Counted from the first letter of the stretch, positions 35,595 through 48,762 are shown. The stretch is DNA of 64,000 nucleotides from Ananas comosus (GCF_001540865.1 NC_033631.1:8675283-8739282), one strand, 5' to 3'. Notes: generated by a model not told the origin, from the sequence alone. Program-made: numbers and translations.

Positions 35595-37204
35595 TGTCAC
35601 GCTCCGAATTGCACGTTTTTCCGGGCATGCCAACAGACCCGCCGTATACATAGGAATTACCCCTATATACGAAGCGATAGCTATACCTATAAACAAAACT
35701 AAGCTACAATCTCAAGTATAGAGCTGCTAAGCAAAACTAATATATATAAAACAACATGACCAAGCACATACAAAAGCTACGAACCAGCACCTAACATCTC
35801 GCTCCAGCGAGTAACTAAACAAAGAGTATGTACATGTACAACACTCATAACTACCTCTGAAGGGGTACTCCGCTAGCATGGCGACTGAGACTGGTAGGGA
35901 TTTAGCTCGCAACTCCCTTACCACGATCAGTATCAACAACAGCAGCAACCGCAGACGAAAGCTCTGTAAAAGGGGCCAACAACTGGGTGTGAGAATTACT
36001 GCAAAAAGAAGTAGATCTCAGTGGGTATTGCTACCGATCTCAACGGCTCACCCACTAAGTCTACAGAAAATATGCTCAATGATAGTAAAGAAAGCTGGAA
36101 AAACTCTACAGCTATATGCCACTATACTATCGCTAACCAACACTAGCTATCTGTATATATATATATGCAAGATGCAATTTCTGACCCAATCTCACTGAGG
36201 ACTGTGAACACACCCGTCCTGCCTGTCGAAGCTACACCAACCACCACCACACTAGGTTGTTGGTGGAGAGCAAGTCCAACCAGGACACTACAACAATAAC
36301 GCAAAAGCATTAAGCCCGACTCCGGAGTGACACTCGTGGGCACTGCCCAACCGAGTATGCAAGCGTATCTCTGCCGAGCTCAATCAGGCTCTCACAGATT
36401 ATAATCAAAACAAATGGGTCTAACTGGTTTACAACCAAAACTCACGTGCCCTTGGCATAATCTGATACAAATACAGAAATCTGGGTCCACTGTCAACCGC
36501 GACGGCACCCAACAGTCCAAAACAGTCTACACATTACTATAAAATAAGTTCGGCATCCCAGCACGAGCGTAAACTTATCCTACACTAATTTGAGTATCCA
36601 TCGCATACTAACAGCGATGATACAATAGAACCACAGCTCCTAAAGCTAAATATGATAATTTTTAGAAATGATAGTGTAGGTTCTAAATGTTTTCTCCTAA
36701 GTCAATTCCAAGTCCAACATGTAAAATTAAACTACTAACTTAACTCCAAATTCAGATATAAACACTAATCCATGAATTCGAGTACTAGCAAGAAAAATAG
36801 ACGGATGATACATGTCGACAAATACTAAAAGTTAGAATATATTCCCACGATTTCGGTAAACTTCAACCCACCTTAAAATGCTTATCCAACAACGGCTATC
36901 CAGCTAGAGTACCGATACCAGCCCGATGCTGTACCGGTACTTAGCATCAATTATCACAACCCGAGAGCAGTAGTTCGAAAATTACACTGGGGTACCGGTA
37001 CTCCCCTGTGTGGTATCGGTACTCAATACTGAAAACCCTCACTTTGCATATTTCAATGTCAAAATTTTGTTCTCGCGTCGTGCTGAGTCCATTTTGCGTC
37101 CACTTCGTGCCAAAACGATTCGGATTTGTCCCGACACTCTTCAGATATGTCGACAAATCTCAGATGCTGAAATCTCACGGCAACTAAACACCTGTGTTAC
37201 TACA
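35595..37204 (-). mobile_element. Solo LTR (family 2), 1610 bp, TSD TGCAC
   Basis: Begins TGTCACGCTCCG and ends TGTTACTACA, flanked by TGCAC (35590-35594 and 37205-37209). It is the reverse of the larger LTR at 42035-44627 (for example 'gagtgccactccggagtcgg' there, complement here), with internal deletion. Orientation is inferred from the TATA box of the other copy. It is probably a Gypsy-type LTR. It splits the conserved intronic GC-rich block of unit 2. Confidence 0.88.
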
Positions 37205-37884
37205 TGCACTGCCACCAACGCCCAAATCTCTACAATCCATGCGTTGACCGAGTCGTCACCGCCGCCATCAGCAATAGCAGAGATGTAGGCGAGGTAGGAG
37301 GAGAGCAACAACGACGAGCAGGTGGTGGAGGGAGAGGAGGAAAAAAAAAAAAAGAAAAGAAAGAAGAGAGAGATAGAGAGAGGAATATGGATATTTTTGT
37401 TTATTTTTTAAAAATTCGGCCCAAAATCAAAACATGCAGTAGCCCTATTTTGCAAAAATGCAAAATTAGTGAAATTTTTGTGCAAAAAGCCATACACTTA
37501 AATAAACTGGATATTTTATAAAATTATTAAAATAATTATTTTATAAAACTACTTTTTATCATCATCGAAATTAAAAGTGCAAAATATACGAGACTTCATA
37601 AATTAAATTATATTAGGTTCCGTGTTTGGTGACGGAGAGAATGTATAATTATGTATAATCAGAAAGCATAATAAAAAAAATTATTTCCTTTCTTTTTATT
37701 AAAGATAGTATGCTATGTATAAATAATAATTTACTTACGATGTAACTTTTACGATCTTACAAAAAAACAGAAAATTATATTTTACTCCCAATATTGGAGA
37801 GGCTTAGAGACTATCCAAATATTTTACTCTAATCAAGCAATCTTTAATATATACTTTCTATGCAACACATCTTCTCTAGCTTAG

Positions 37885-38433
37885 TGTCACGGACAAAATG
37901 TTTCCTGTTGACTTCTCCTTGACAGTGGCCCAAATCTGCTAGCGAAACGGGTTGAAAATGGGTTGAATCGGGTTGTCAAAGAGACCCAAACCCAATCCGC
38001 TATGGAGAGATGAAGGGTTTTGTAACCTCTCCCATTAATGATGAAAACTCAAGGGTTATGAAACTCTCATGAGTTATGGGGTGATTTTTGAGCTTATGAC
38101 TCATTATGAGGGTGAGTTAATGTGTCTCATAATGAGAGAGTTAGCGTGTGTCTAGGTTCATTGTATTTAGAAGCTTATAAGTAGTGGGGTTTTGTTAAGG
38201 CCAAAACATACAAGAGGAAGTGTGTATGTGAGTTGTAATTCTCATTTTCTAAGTAGTGTAGTACTTAGTTTTTTGAGAGAATCTCTGCTTCTTTCTCTTT
38301 GTCATTCTATTTGTATATTTAGTCGTAGGACGCGAAGATTCGGACTAGCAACAGGGACGAAGGCTTGCCCATTTTCGAGTAGGAAGGCGGGCGCCGCACG
38401 GACTTTGCGAACAGAACCGTTAAGGCCGTGACA
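37885..38433 (+). mobile_element. Probable solo LTR (family 3), 549 bp
   Basis: Perfect 8-bp inverted ends TGTCACGG and CCGTGACA. The interior is of LTR character, with 'gaagcttataagtagtgg' as a TATA-like element near 38170. Flanking bases (CTTAG and GTAGG) do not form a clean target duplication, so the call is less certain. Located in unit 2 intron 1. Confidence 0.55.
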
Positions 38434-38456
38434 GTAGGCTCCTGAGTTTTCAATTA

Positions 38457-38798
38457 GGGTCCTTTTTGTTCAACGAAAACCGTGAAAAATAAAATTCGAT
38501 GGAAAAAATTTTTATATATTGTCGTGTTTAGTTTGTAAGAAAAATAAAATAGTTTTCATCAACAGTCATTTGATTGAAGGAAAAAAAAAATCACATTATT
38601 TTAGCTCAGTAGAAAAAAAAAATAAATGAAAAAAATTTTATGCAGCTTAAGTTTTCGCTTTCCATCGAGAAACAGCGAAAAATCAAAACTTTAATTTTTT
38701 TTCTCAATCTATTTTATGTTGAACCAAATAATCAAAAAAGACATTTGTCATGTAGAAAATAATATTTCAATTTGTTTTACGCAGAATCAAGTGTCCCC
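38457..38798. mobile_element. Tourist-like MITE, 342 bp, TSD TTA
   Basis: Bounded by GGGTCC...GTGTCCCC with inverted subterminal 'gttcaacgaaaa' and 'ttttacgcagaatcaa', flanked by TTA (38454-38456 and 38799-38801). Lies just before exon 2 of unit 2. Confidence 0.55.
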
Positions 38799-40579
38799 TT
38801 AGGTTAAAGACATGAGATTGAATTACTTCTTTTCAACTTTGAGCTATAGATAACTGCATGTGTTTTCATATTTCCAACTGCAGGTGCCGCGCATCTGCGT
38901 CCTGCACCTGCTCAGCCTCAAGCGCGTGCAGTCCTTCCGCTACGTCAGAGAAGAAGAGGCCGCGCTGCTGGTCGACAAGATCCGCGCCACTGTCGCTGCC
39001 GCCGCCACCACCTCCAGCACAGTCGACGTCAGCCAGCTCGTCGTCAATCTCACAAACGACGTCACCTGCCGGGTGGCGTTCGGTCGCAAGTACTCGGCGG
39101 AGGGCGGCGGCGCCGCGAAGATCCAAGCGACGTTAGCGGAGTTCGCGGCGCTGCTGGGGACGGTGGAGATCGGAGAGTTCGTTCCCTGGTTAGGATGGAT
39201 CGATCGGCTGAGAGGATTGGATCGGAGGGTGAGGAATAACTCGAGAGAATTGGATGCGATGCTGGAGCGAGTGTTGGAGGATCACTGCAGTGGGAACGAG
39301 GAAGGTGATGATCTCGTCGACGTGTTGCTGTCTATAAACGACAAGGATGAGAACGTTGGGATTGCTCTTACTCGGAGTAATATAAAAGCTCTTCTATTGG
39401 TAAGCAAATTAACTTCATTTGGTTAATTTCGCCTTTCAAATGATAATTAAAATGCTAATATTGCGTAGAATATCTGCTTTTCTCTAAACACTGAATTAGC
39501 CAGAGAGCTATGCTTTTAATATTAGGGATAATTGCCTAGGTACCTTTAAAACTTCTCAAATATTTATTTATTTCTATTTGTTTTCAAATATACCTTTATA
39601 TATTTTTTCGTTATTCAAAAATATCATTGATGTTAGTGCCAATAAGTCACCTCGGATTAAACATGAGTACCATAGTTAAAAAAAACAGTGAAATTTTTTT
39701 TGATGATGGTAGAAGAATATATTCTGTACATTTTTCTTTATTTTTCTCATTTTTACTGGTCAAGTTTCGATCCAAATAACACAAAATAATTTTCTGTTTA
39801 ATTTTCTTTTCTAGTCTCCTTTAGCTCCGTTCAAATGGAGCGTAAAAGTATAAAGTTTTAGTGTAATTAAAATCAATATTTTTAAACATCTAATGTTCAA
39901 CTAGTTGTGCTTTTGTTGTACTTTCTGATAGTTGAATCTCAAGCATTTCTTGTCTCTATGCTTGCAGGACATGTTTGCAGCCGGCACAGACACCTCATTC
40001 ACAACAATAGATTGGATAATGGCGGAGCTGATCAAGCACCCAAAAATAATGGAAAGAGCGCAGGAGGAGGTAAGACGGGTAGTCGGATCGAGTCCGAATG
40101 TCGAAGAGGAGCTCTTAGAAGGAATGTACTATCTCAAGGATGTGGTCAAGGAGACGCTAAGGCTACACGCTCCAATACCGTTACTTGTGCCACGAGAGAC
40201 GATTGAAGATACTCAACTGGAGGGTTTCGACATTCCTGCCAAAACAAGGGTTATAATCAATGCTTGGGCTATCGGAAGGGATCCTAAGTTGTGGGAGAGA
40301 GCTGAGGAGTTTTGGCCCGAGAGGTTTACTAACAGCCCTATCGATTTCAGAGGACAGTACTTTGAATTCATACCGTTTGGTTCGGGAAGGAGAGGTTGTC
40401 CCGGGATCAATTTTGCTATGTCCGTCATCGAGCTAGTTCTTGCGAATTTGTTGTACCATTTCGACTGGGAGTTGCCTCATGGTATGAAAAGGTAGTTATT
40501 GGACATGAGTGAGTCGAGCGGATTGACAGCGCATAGGAAGCAAAATCTTATTCTTGTGCCAAAACTACGAAAATTTTAA

Positions 40580-42029
40580 GTTGTTTTAACGTGTAGCTAA
40601 ACTCATCCCCTTCGATATTTTCAAAAAAAATTCTTAAGGCACTTTTAAGCTAACTTGTTTGTACTGTGAAATAACAATAGTAATCGTCATCAGAGAAGCA
40701 TTAGATTGATGCTTCTTCACTGATGGTTTGGACTAACATTCTATAGTATTGATTCAAGAGAGGAGCTCCTAAGCATTTCCAGAGCCCGGACTTCCCGAAT
40801 TTCCTCAATATTTAAGGGGCTGTTTATGACCATCATATTTCCATATTAGGCCTTGATCGGTTCGTGTGTAAAATGAGAGATGCAAAAATAGAAGAAGTGA
40901 ATCCTCTTTGGGATTTTTGTGAGAGAGAAATATGAATGGACAGGTTGTTTTTAAGATTGATTGTTTACCTATTAAATTACACTTTTGAATTAGGTAGGAT
41001 TATTTATATATTTCTGAAAATTTTTTGAATTTCTTATTTATCCATCTTAAAAGAATAATATTGAAAACATTTTGTTAACATTTCAAATTATTTTAAATAT
41101 GCTCCTAGAGTTAAATTCTATTATTAGTGAAATATTAGGATTATTTGTTATCTCTAAAATTATTATTCGCCCTTTTAAATATATTCTTCTATTGTTTTCA
41201 ATTTTTTCTTATTTATCTTTAAGTTATGAACAAATGAAATATTTTAATTTTTTACCTTTTCAAATATACTCTTATACCGTCAGCAACTTTTTTAATTTGC
41301 TCTTAAGTTAAGGGTGAAAAACATATTTTAACTTATTTTTAGCTCATGTAGAAATTTAATTCAGATTTAACTCGAGATAATTTAATGGATATTAACAATG
41401 GATTATTTTTAAATAACGGAGAAATATACGAGCGTTGTATTTAAAATAAAAAAAAAGATAAAACTGTATAAGATATTTCAAAAATTCTGAGAGCAATATT
41501 AGATTTTATCCCTTGAATTAAATGAGCTATAGTGTGTTGATAAATATATCATGTCCTGAGCTTAAGGCTATGTTTGTTTGGATGGAAGTGGGGTGAAAAT
41601 GGAGAGAAGGGAAGTCGTTTTCGTGTTAAACGACCACTTCCGTTGTTTGGCTCGCCATAAAAAAATTACGGTCGAAATTCGAGTTAACCTCAAACAGCAT
41701 AATTGACTTCTCCCCATCGTGGGTCGAAGTCAATTACGGTGAAGAGAGGTAAAAATAAAATAAAATAAAATAATATAATAGATAAAGCTAATTATATTTA
41801 AATATATTTAATTATGTTACTAATTATTTTTTTATTCAGTTAATATATCTAAAATATGATAAAAATTGATTAGTTAAGTTTTAATATTTTTTTTTTTTAG
41901 TTTGTACATTTAAAATATGATAAAAATTGATTGTAATTATTAATATTTTTTTACTTTATAATTTTATTATTGTATTACTATTATTTATGTAGAAAAAAAT
42001 AATTTAGTTGTTTTAAATTAAATTTTAAT
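40580..42029. other. Unit 2 downstream flank
   Basis: Parallels 51343-52940 of unit 3 until about 41565. There an insertion starting 'ggctatgtttgtttgg' begins, which ends near 44840 ('aaacaaacatg') and is itself split by the solo LTR at 42035. Confidence 0.55.
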
Positions 42030-42034
42030 TATAT

Positions 42035-44627
42035 TGTAGTGTTTCTAAGCTTTGGATAGAATTGACTTCAGTATTAGTGACTGGTCCACACATCTGGAGA
42101 GTGTCGGACTAAGTCGGAGTCGTTTCTAGCGAAATGGATGCAGAAATGGACTCGGCGCACTCAAATAAGCAAAACTGGAGTTTTGCCAGATTCGAGCGCC
42201 CAGAACTGGCTTTGGGTCACCCAGAAGTTGAGTGTAGAACTGAGCAGAACTGGAAATCAATTCGGATCCATGTTTCGGGCGCCCGGATGTGGGTCCGAAA
42301 AGTTCACCTCGTGAGTATCGTTGCGCTGACACGTGGTTGGTAGGAGGTGAGGTCCGCCGGAGCCGGATACGGGCGCAGCACACCGCGGGTGGAGGAGCCG
42401 AGGGGGGTTTTTGTGCAGCCAGGAGGATTCGGACGCCCAGAATCAGGTTTTGGGCGCCCGAAAGTGGAGATTTCTGCAGGAGTACTAGCTTTGCAGCAAT
42501 TGTTCCTGAGGCTTTTTGGACCGCCTCAACACCCTATAAATAGATAGAGTGCGCCCCCTTGCTGCTCTTTTCCTCCCTTCTTCACAGAGAAGACCACTTT
42601 AGCATTCCAACCCCTCCAAATCACTCAATTTGTATCAAAGGTCCACAAATTCAGCTTGAGGAGTGCTGATTCTGCAGTTTTCCAGCGACGACCTTCGGTG
42701 TTTTGGCTCGTGTGCGACGTAGGAAGGTCAGATTGGGGTGAAACTTGGTTTGCTGGATTCTAGACTTCCAGAGGAATCCATGAAACCCAGAATTTCAGAT
42801 TTTGGTTGAGGTTAGCTTGGTCGATTCTATGTTTTTCTGGACTATTGGTGACTTTGAGCTGAAAATCTGATTTTTGGGTTTTTCTTGGTGCTATCTTTGG
42901 AGGCAGGGTGTTTTTGGACCTGAGACACTTACTCCATCCTACTCCACTAGATTTGAGACCCTCCTCACCAAATTTGGATGTGATTAGGTGAGTTTTGACA
43001 TTGGAGTTTGGTTAATTAAGCTTAAGTGCTGAAATTAGCATTGTCATTGATGCAACTTGGTTATCTTGGGTTCAAATCTTGGGAGAAGGGTAGTCTTGAA
43101 CCTGGAAAACTTTCTACATCCAATTCACTGCTGAGGGAATCTTGCTACTGCTGATTTGAAGGTAATCTAGTGAAATTAGCATTGTATTTGAGCTAATTCA
43201 AGCGTAAGTGCTGAATTATTGGATTTTTATGGATTTCGACGCTAGATCCCTTAAGTAGTCCAGTTGCTGATTTGGTGTGATTTCGGCTGAGTCTCCCAGC
43301 AGTTTTGTGACCTCCTTGCTGCCAGGAAAGAGCATTTGAGGTGGGTTTATCATTGGTTTTGCTCCTAAGTATATGTATAGTAAACATGTATAGTTTTGAC
43401 TTCGGAATATCATGTTGTAGCTCAAATTCATCGATTGGTATAATGTATGAAATCTGAATTTGGAGCATGAATAGTAATTAGTTGAATATACATGTTGGAT
43501 TTGGAACTTGACTTAAGAGAAAACCAGCAATTCAATCTGTCATATGATTCTACTACCTGATTTAGCTCTAGGAGTCGTGGTTTGATTGTATCAGTGCTGT
43601 TTCAGCGCGGTGGATACCCGGAATAGTTTAGAATGCATTTACGCTCGTGCTGGGACGCCAAGCTTATTTTTACAGTAGAGTTTAGGCTGTTTCGAGTTGT
43701 CGGGTGCCGTCGGGGTGGATGGTGGACCCAGATTGATGTTTTTGGTATCAGATTGTGCCGAGGGCACGTGGGTTTGGTTTCTAGACCTGTTTTGACCCTA
43801 GCTACTTGACTTTGGCTTGTTAGAGTCTGATTGTGCTCGACAGAGATACGCTTGCATACTCAATTGGGTAGCGCCCATGAGTGCCACTCCGGAGTCGGGC
43901 TTAGTGCGTTTGCGTTGGTGTCGTTCGTGCAGGTTGGACTTGCTCTCCATGCACTGGTTAGTGTGGAGGTAGCTGTATAGTCGCGACCGAGCGGGATGGG
44001 TGTGTTCACAGTCCCAGGGACGAGTATGACTACAGTCCTTATTTGAGATTGGGTCTTAGTTGACACTGTTCTACAGATGGTTAGATTTAGAGCATGATAG
44101 TATAGTGGCATATAGCTGTAGATTTGTTTCAACTTTCTTTATTATTCCTGCTGATCCCTGTAGACTTAGTGGGTGGACCGATGAGTTGAGGGCGGTACCC
44201 ACTGAGGACTACTTGTTTTTATAGTAGTTCTCACGCCCAGTTGTTACTACTGTTTTGCAGAGCCGTTGCATTCGGCTGCTGCTGTTGTTGCTGATCTTAA
44301 TCGTGGCAAGGGCGTCGCGAATTAGAGCCATTCCAGTCGAGTTGCAGAGCTAAAGGAGCACAAGCTACAGATAATTGTAGTTTTTGGATCTTTACATACA
44401 GTTGTTATATCTCGCCAGAGCGAGTGTTTGTATACCTGTATGACATGTATGTATTGAACCACAGTTTACATATTTAGTTTATTTTTTCTTGCTGCTCTAT
44501 ACTACTGTTCGTAGTATTGTATGATTACAGGTATTTCTACTTTTTTGCTTCGTATACAGGAAAAATATCTATGTATACGGCGGGTCTGTTAGCGAGCCCG
44601 GGAAAACGAGTAATTCGGGACGTGACA
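42035..44627 (+). mobile_element. Solo LTR (family 2), 2593 bp, TSD TATAT
   Basis: Starts TGTAGTGTTTC and ends CGGGACGTGACA, flanked by TATAT (42030-42034 and 44628-44632). 'caccctataaatagatagag' at about 42530 is a plausible LTR TATA box and sets the orientation. The open frames inside show no protein domain. There is no gag-pol, so it is a solo LTR. It shares family with 35595-37204. Confidence 0.9.
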
Positions 44628-45253
44628 TATATAAAAATATGTTTATTAAAATATTTATTATTTATATATAAATTATAGTTTTATATTATATACTTCCTAC
44701 TAAACAAATTAATATCAGAACTGATCGAACTTCACTTTCATAACTACGAAACAAATAGTGAAAAAAAAGTAATTTTTACCAAACTCCAGTTCAACCCAAA
44801 GTCCACTTCAACCTAAAGTCCAATTTCGGTGAAACAAACATGTCGTGCATTTGCTTTCATAGTAATGTCACTATGCAAAAAACTATTTGGCTGCGCGAAA
44901 AATCCTGAGAAACTATTTTTTGATAAAATAATTTATCGTGAAAAATATTTATTTCGTAGTTCTTGTTTTTCAGTCAACATTTTAGAAACTAAAATGAGAT
45001 TTTTCTATAAATTTTGAATAATAATTTTTTTCAAAGACCACTTCTTCAGAAAATCAAATAGACAAATTAAAATTACTTTGTTAAGTGAGACTTTTTTGGG
45101 AAAGCTAAACCCCGCTTAATAAAAAGTTATTCAATAGGGACAATTGTGTATTGATTGATATTAACCTAATCTGCACAAAAAATAAAAGCCAAGAAATCAT
45201 ACCTTACATCTATCAATCCACAAGTCGTTTTAAGATTTTTCCTTGTTTCATGT

Positions 45254-46502
45254 TGTTGTTACATTTTATTAATTAAACTATTGATTTTTTACTTAAGCTG
45301 TCATGGTGATGTTACATGTGAATTAACTATTCATTTAACCTATGCTTTTTAAACTTAAAGCTAAAGGGTTGTGTTGGGAGCCGAATTTTTCTGTCCTCGG
45401 GATACGCGTCGGGATGATGAGCGGCTGTGAATGATGACCCTCGAAGTCTGCGCCCTTTGATCTATCAAGCGATTCGGTCGATGAGGGATCCAATCAACTG
45501 GGTCCGTAAACTCTATTCTCTCTTCTGTTCGGCCAGATGAACCGAATGCACAGGAGAAGCCAGAATTTTGACCAAGAAATGAGCCAAATGGTTAATACAG
45601 CACAGGAACTTGTTGACCTGAAGAGTCGAACACTGCCTTTTATTGAAGTTGAACGGAGAAAGTACTGAAAAAAGGGGTTTAGTCTACAGCGGAGTGATGC
45701 CCAAAGGGTAGACGACTCCAGGATGCTAAGTTACAGGAACTACTCCTAGGAAAAGCGGTAAATGTAGGAAAGAAGGATGCAGAAAAATAAGAGTAGTCTT
45801 TTGTTCGCAGGGGCGAAGACCTATTTTCAGGGTATCATCGACATATTTATCCTATCGCCCCTGATACAGTTATTGCACGATCAGCCACTATTTCCTAGTA
45901 TTTCGGACCCATTTTGGCCGATCAAAATCGCCGACAACTGCACGCAATTGTTATAACTCCCTGCTGGCGTGGCCGGTCATATTTTTCTTCATACTTCCGA
46001 CTCACATCAAGACTGTGACTACTACCTAGGCCCGGTGTGCCAACTGTCCGCGTAAGATCGGCTCTACAGGTTGCAACATATGTATTTAACTCCTTTTATG
46101 CTCTATTAAATGAAAACTAACCTACGCCTTTATATACTTGTAACTCCTTTGCTTTGAGCCTATATATAAAGGCTTCTCTATTCACTTGTACACAACTCAA
46201 CAAACAATAAAATTATTTTAATTATTCTTGAGAGAGAGAAGGTCAAAAAAAGGTGTCTGATGGAGCTTTGGGCTCATCTACTTGTGCAGAGTTAGTGAAG
46301 CTACACGACAAGGATCGAGCCGTTGTATCCTGGAGGGGACAAGTCAGTGCTCTGCTGCATCGATTCAAAGGCTTTGCCAACCGTAGAGGGCTTGAATCTC
46401 CTTAAAGAGAGCGAGATATTCGTGCCTTAGCTTGATCAACTCGTTAACACTTTTTAAATTATTTTGTAACTAACCTCTATTTTTTGAATATTTACACCAA
46501 CA
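45254..46502 (+). mobile_element. Solo LTR (family 4), TSD CATGT, interrupted
   Basis: Starts TGTTGTTACA and ends TACACCAACA, flanked by CATGT (45249-45253 and 46503-46507). It contains 'tatatataaaggcttctc' (TATA) near 46161 and 'aataaaatt' near 46206. After removal of the nested LTR its length is about 550 bp. The empty site is visible at 53353 in the unit 3 flank ('tttcatgtattacc'). Copia-like by its ends. Confidence 0.85.
45372..46068 (-). mobile_element. Solo LTR (family 1) nested in another LTR, TSD GGTTG
   Basis: Starts TGTTGGGAGCCG and ends CGGCTCTACA, flanked by GGTTG (45367-45371 and 46069-46073). Reverse relative of 32053-32820: both contain 'gaccctcgaagt'-type and 'gatgagggatc'-type phrases. 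697 bp and without internal genes. Confidence 0.87.
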
Positions 46503-46665
46503 CATGTATTACCAGCTTGAAATACTAGTGGCAATGATAAATCAAATTAAGTAACAATAAAATAGCAGCCACACATATAGCAATCACATTTTTTTTCTTA
46601 AAAAGCTTTCATTGAAGTAGCTTGATGAGACATAATACATCCCGTATCTAAATTTTAAATATCTA

Positions 46666-47476
46666 CTAGTTAAGGAACCCGTGCTACGCAACGAGTTTAT
46701 TTATCTTCTTTATAAATAATTAATAAATAATTAAATATATTTTTTATGAAGTAATAATAATATATTTTAGTTAATTAAATAAAGAAGTTTAAAAATATTT
46801 TCACATGCGATCAATTATATCAGATATGCAAGTTTTGATTACAAACAATAATGCTGATCTTAACACTCGTTCGGTGTAAATTCATAAGTTTATATTTTAA
46901 TTATAATAAAATTTTAAAATATATAATTATTTATGCCTAATTTTTAAATATTTTAGATTGTAGGTATTAAATATTATTTTTAATTTTATAATTATTTAGA
47001 TATAAATAATCTATTTTTATAAAAAACACTACAATTAATTTTTTTTAAAATATATTTAATTACAACAATTACATAAAATATACTAACTAAATATATATAG
47101 TTAAACAACACATTCAAAAATCATTAATAATAAATTAAAATTAAAATTTTAAATTAAAATTAAATTTTATTTTTTTGTATGTGGCCAATAACAATCTAAA
47201 AGAAGTAGAGTTAGAAACGTAAACAAACAGGGTATTTTTCGTAACGCAATCTCTCCGCAATCCGAAACGAAGCCTTAATGTTATTAATTATTAGCTAATT
47301 TATTCCCACTTTTATTATCATTAAAAAATAAATTGTATTTTAAAATTAATTATAAGAGGCAAAAAAATTTCAAAAAATTCCAACAAAATCCTAAGTTGGC
47401 GAGTAGGCCCCACAGGAAAAAGGAAAAGCGCAAAAAAAAAAGAAAAAACGCCGCGCGGACTCGCGGCCGCGCCGGC
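46666..47476 (-). mobile_element. Helitron 3' end and body, cut at contig join
   Basis: The array flank 'ttaaatatcta' is followed by CTAG (46666-46669) and GC-rich 'cccgtgctacgcaacg'. The empty site is readable at about 55297 ('acatatctattccaa'), consistent with insertion between A and T. The body is AT-rich and ends in a GC-rich tract at the N at 47477. Confidence 0.6.
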
Positions 47477-47623
47477 NTCGAGATGCTGATGTAAAAGGAT
47501 TTGATTAAACATTTAGTATAATTCACCAAAACAGAGTAATTCATGAGTACAATGATAATTATGATTACTAAAGAAAATTGACAAAAATTTGTCACATCAT
47601 TTATGATGATAAATTATACAAAG

Positions 47624-47946
47624 GGAAAACTTCAAAAACCCCCTTGTAGTTTTGTAGTTTATCAATTTGCCCCCCTGTGGTTTCTTCTTTCTCTTTTTCT
47701 TATCAATTTTATTATTTTATTTTTCTTAAATCAGTGATAAAGTTAAAATTAAAGGGTACTAAAATGAATATTTGATAAATTTAGATGGGTATCTAAAGTT
47801 TTTTGTATATAATTTAATGAAATATTAACAAAAAAGCTACCAAAAAGATAAAAACGAAACCACAGGGGGACAATTTGATATATTTTAAACCACAGGGGGG
47901 CAAAGTGAGAAACTAGGAAACCACAGGAGGGATTTTTGAAGTTTTC
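47624..47946. mobile_element. MITE with inverted ends (gggaaaacttcaaaaa)
   Basis: Left end GGGAAAACTTCAAAAACCCC and right end 'gggatttttgaagttttccc' are inverted. Inner motifs 'cccccctgtggttt' and 'aaaccacaggggg' are also inverted. 323 bp. P450 intron 1 sequence of unit 3 begins right after it. Confidence 0.72.
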
Positions 47947-48086
47947 CCATAAATAAATAGTTACGTAAAATATATCAACTAAATCTGTAAATATAAACGA
48001 CGAATTCAAATGAAGTTAAAAAATCGCTAATTTGCAAGTAAATAAATTAGAAGGGTGGACAATAAAATTAAGTTTTAATACTATTA

Positions 48087-48462
48087 GCCCTTGTTTGGTT
48101 GGGGTTTAAGGAGTAGAATAACCCCTTAACCCCCATTTTATCCGTTAGCTAATCCCACCTCAAATAAATTATTTCGGGTTAGCTAACCCCACCTAACCCC
48201 ACCAAACTCCAACCAAACACTATTTTCTATTCATAATAACTCACTATCTTTCTTATTACGCCTACTCCAACCAATCATTATCCTTCTTTATCAATTATTA
48301 TCTTCTTATCCCACATACTTCAACAAAACACTATTTTTTATTATTCTAGACTAACTCCAACCCCCAGCCAAACACAAAAAAATTTTAACCCCACTTTAAC
48401 CCCGAACTTAACTCTATCCCTGGAACAACTATTTTTCCCTTAACCCCGAACCATACGGAGGC
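48087..48462. mobile_element. Tourist-like MITE in unit 3 intron 1, TSD TTA
   Basis: GCCCTTGTTTGGTTGGGG and CCCCGAACCATACGGAGGC are inverted ends, flanked by TTA (48084-48086 and 48463-48465). Units 1 and 2 show the uninterrupted site 'tattagaatttactaagg' or close to it (26507 and 35014). Confidence 0.82.
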
Positions 48463-48762
48463 TTAGAATTTACTAAGATCTTTTTTGCATTAAAAAATTA
48501 CCCACTTTGCGTTTTGTAAAAATCAGACCATTTTTACTTCTACTTTTTTAATTAACGAGAATAAAAATATTACACTTTTTAAATATATATTACACTATTT
48601 AATAAATGCAATAGAACATACATTTGATTATATATTGTACTATTTTATAGTATATTATATTATTTTTATAATTTATTGCACTAATGGAGAAAGAATAAAA
48701 ATTAAAAAAAAGAAGAAGAAGAAGAAGAAGAGAGACATTGACGTTTCCTTTCTCTTTTTTCT

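Larger units (their letters stand above)
34220..40579 (+). pseudogene. CYP71: CYP71-family P450 with premature stop (unit 2)
   Basis: Exons are 34220-34654, 38884-39399 and 39968-40579; intact splice sites and phases match unit 1. Two defects stand out. In exon 3, the codon that is GAG in units 1 and 3 is TAG at 40493-40495, removing the last 28 residues (ancestral stop at 40577-40579). At the start of exon 2, CGG has become CCG, so the C-helix WxxxR reads WRKVP and the arginine that contacts a heme propionate is lost. The hinge has also changed (PSPLRLP for PSPPRLP). The I-helix AGTDTS, ExxR, PERF and [10 protein letters not shown] remain, so decay is recent. Intron 1 is swollen to 4.2 kb by a 1.6-kb solo LTR and other insertions. 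A truncated protein could still be made, but I expect no normal activity. Confidence 0.82.

Noticed and set aside
37204..37521. Possible exon in GC-rich intronic block of unit 2
   Set aside because: Frame is not kept between units and the block lies inside the P450 intron; retained only as a conserved intronic repeat.
42126..42547. Open frames inside the 2.6-kb LTR
   Set aside because: They lie within LTR sequence and the related LTR at 35595 does not keep them.
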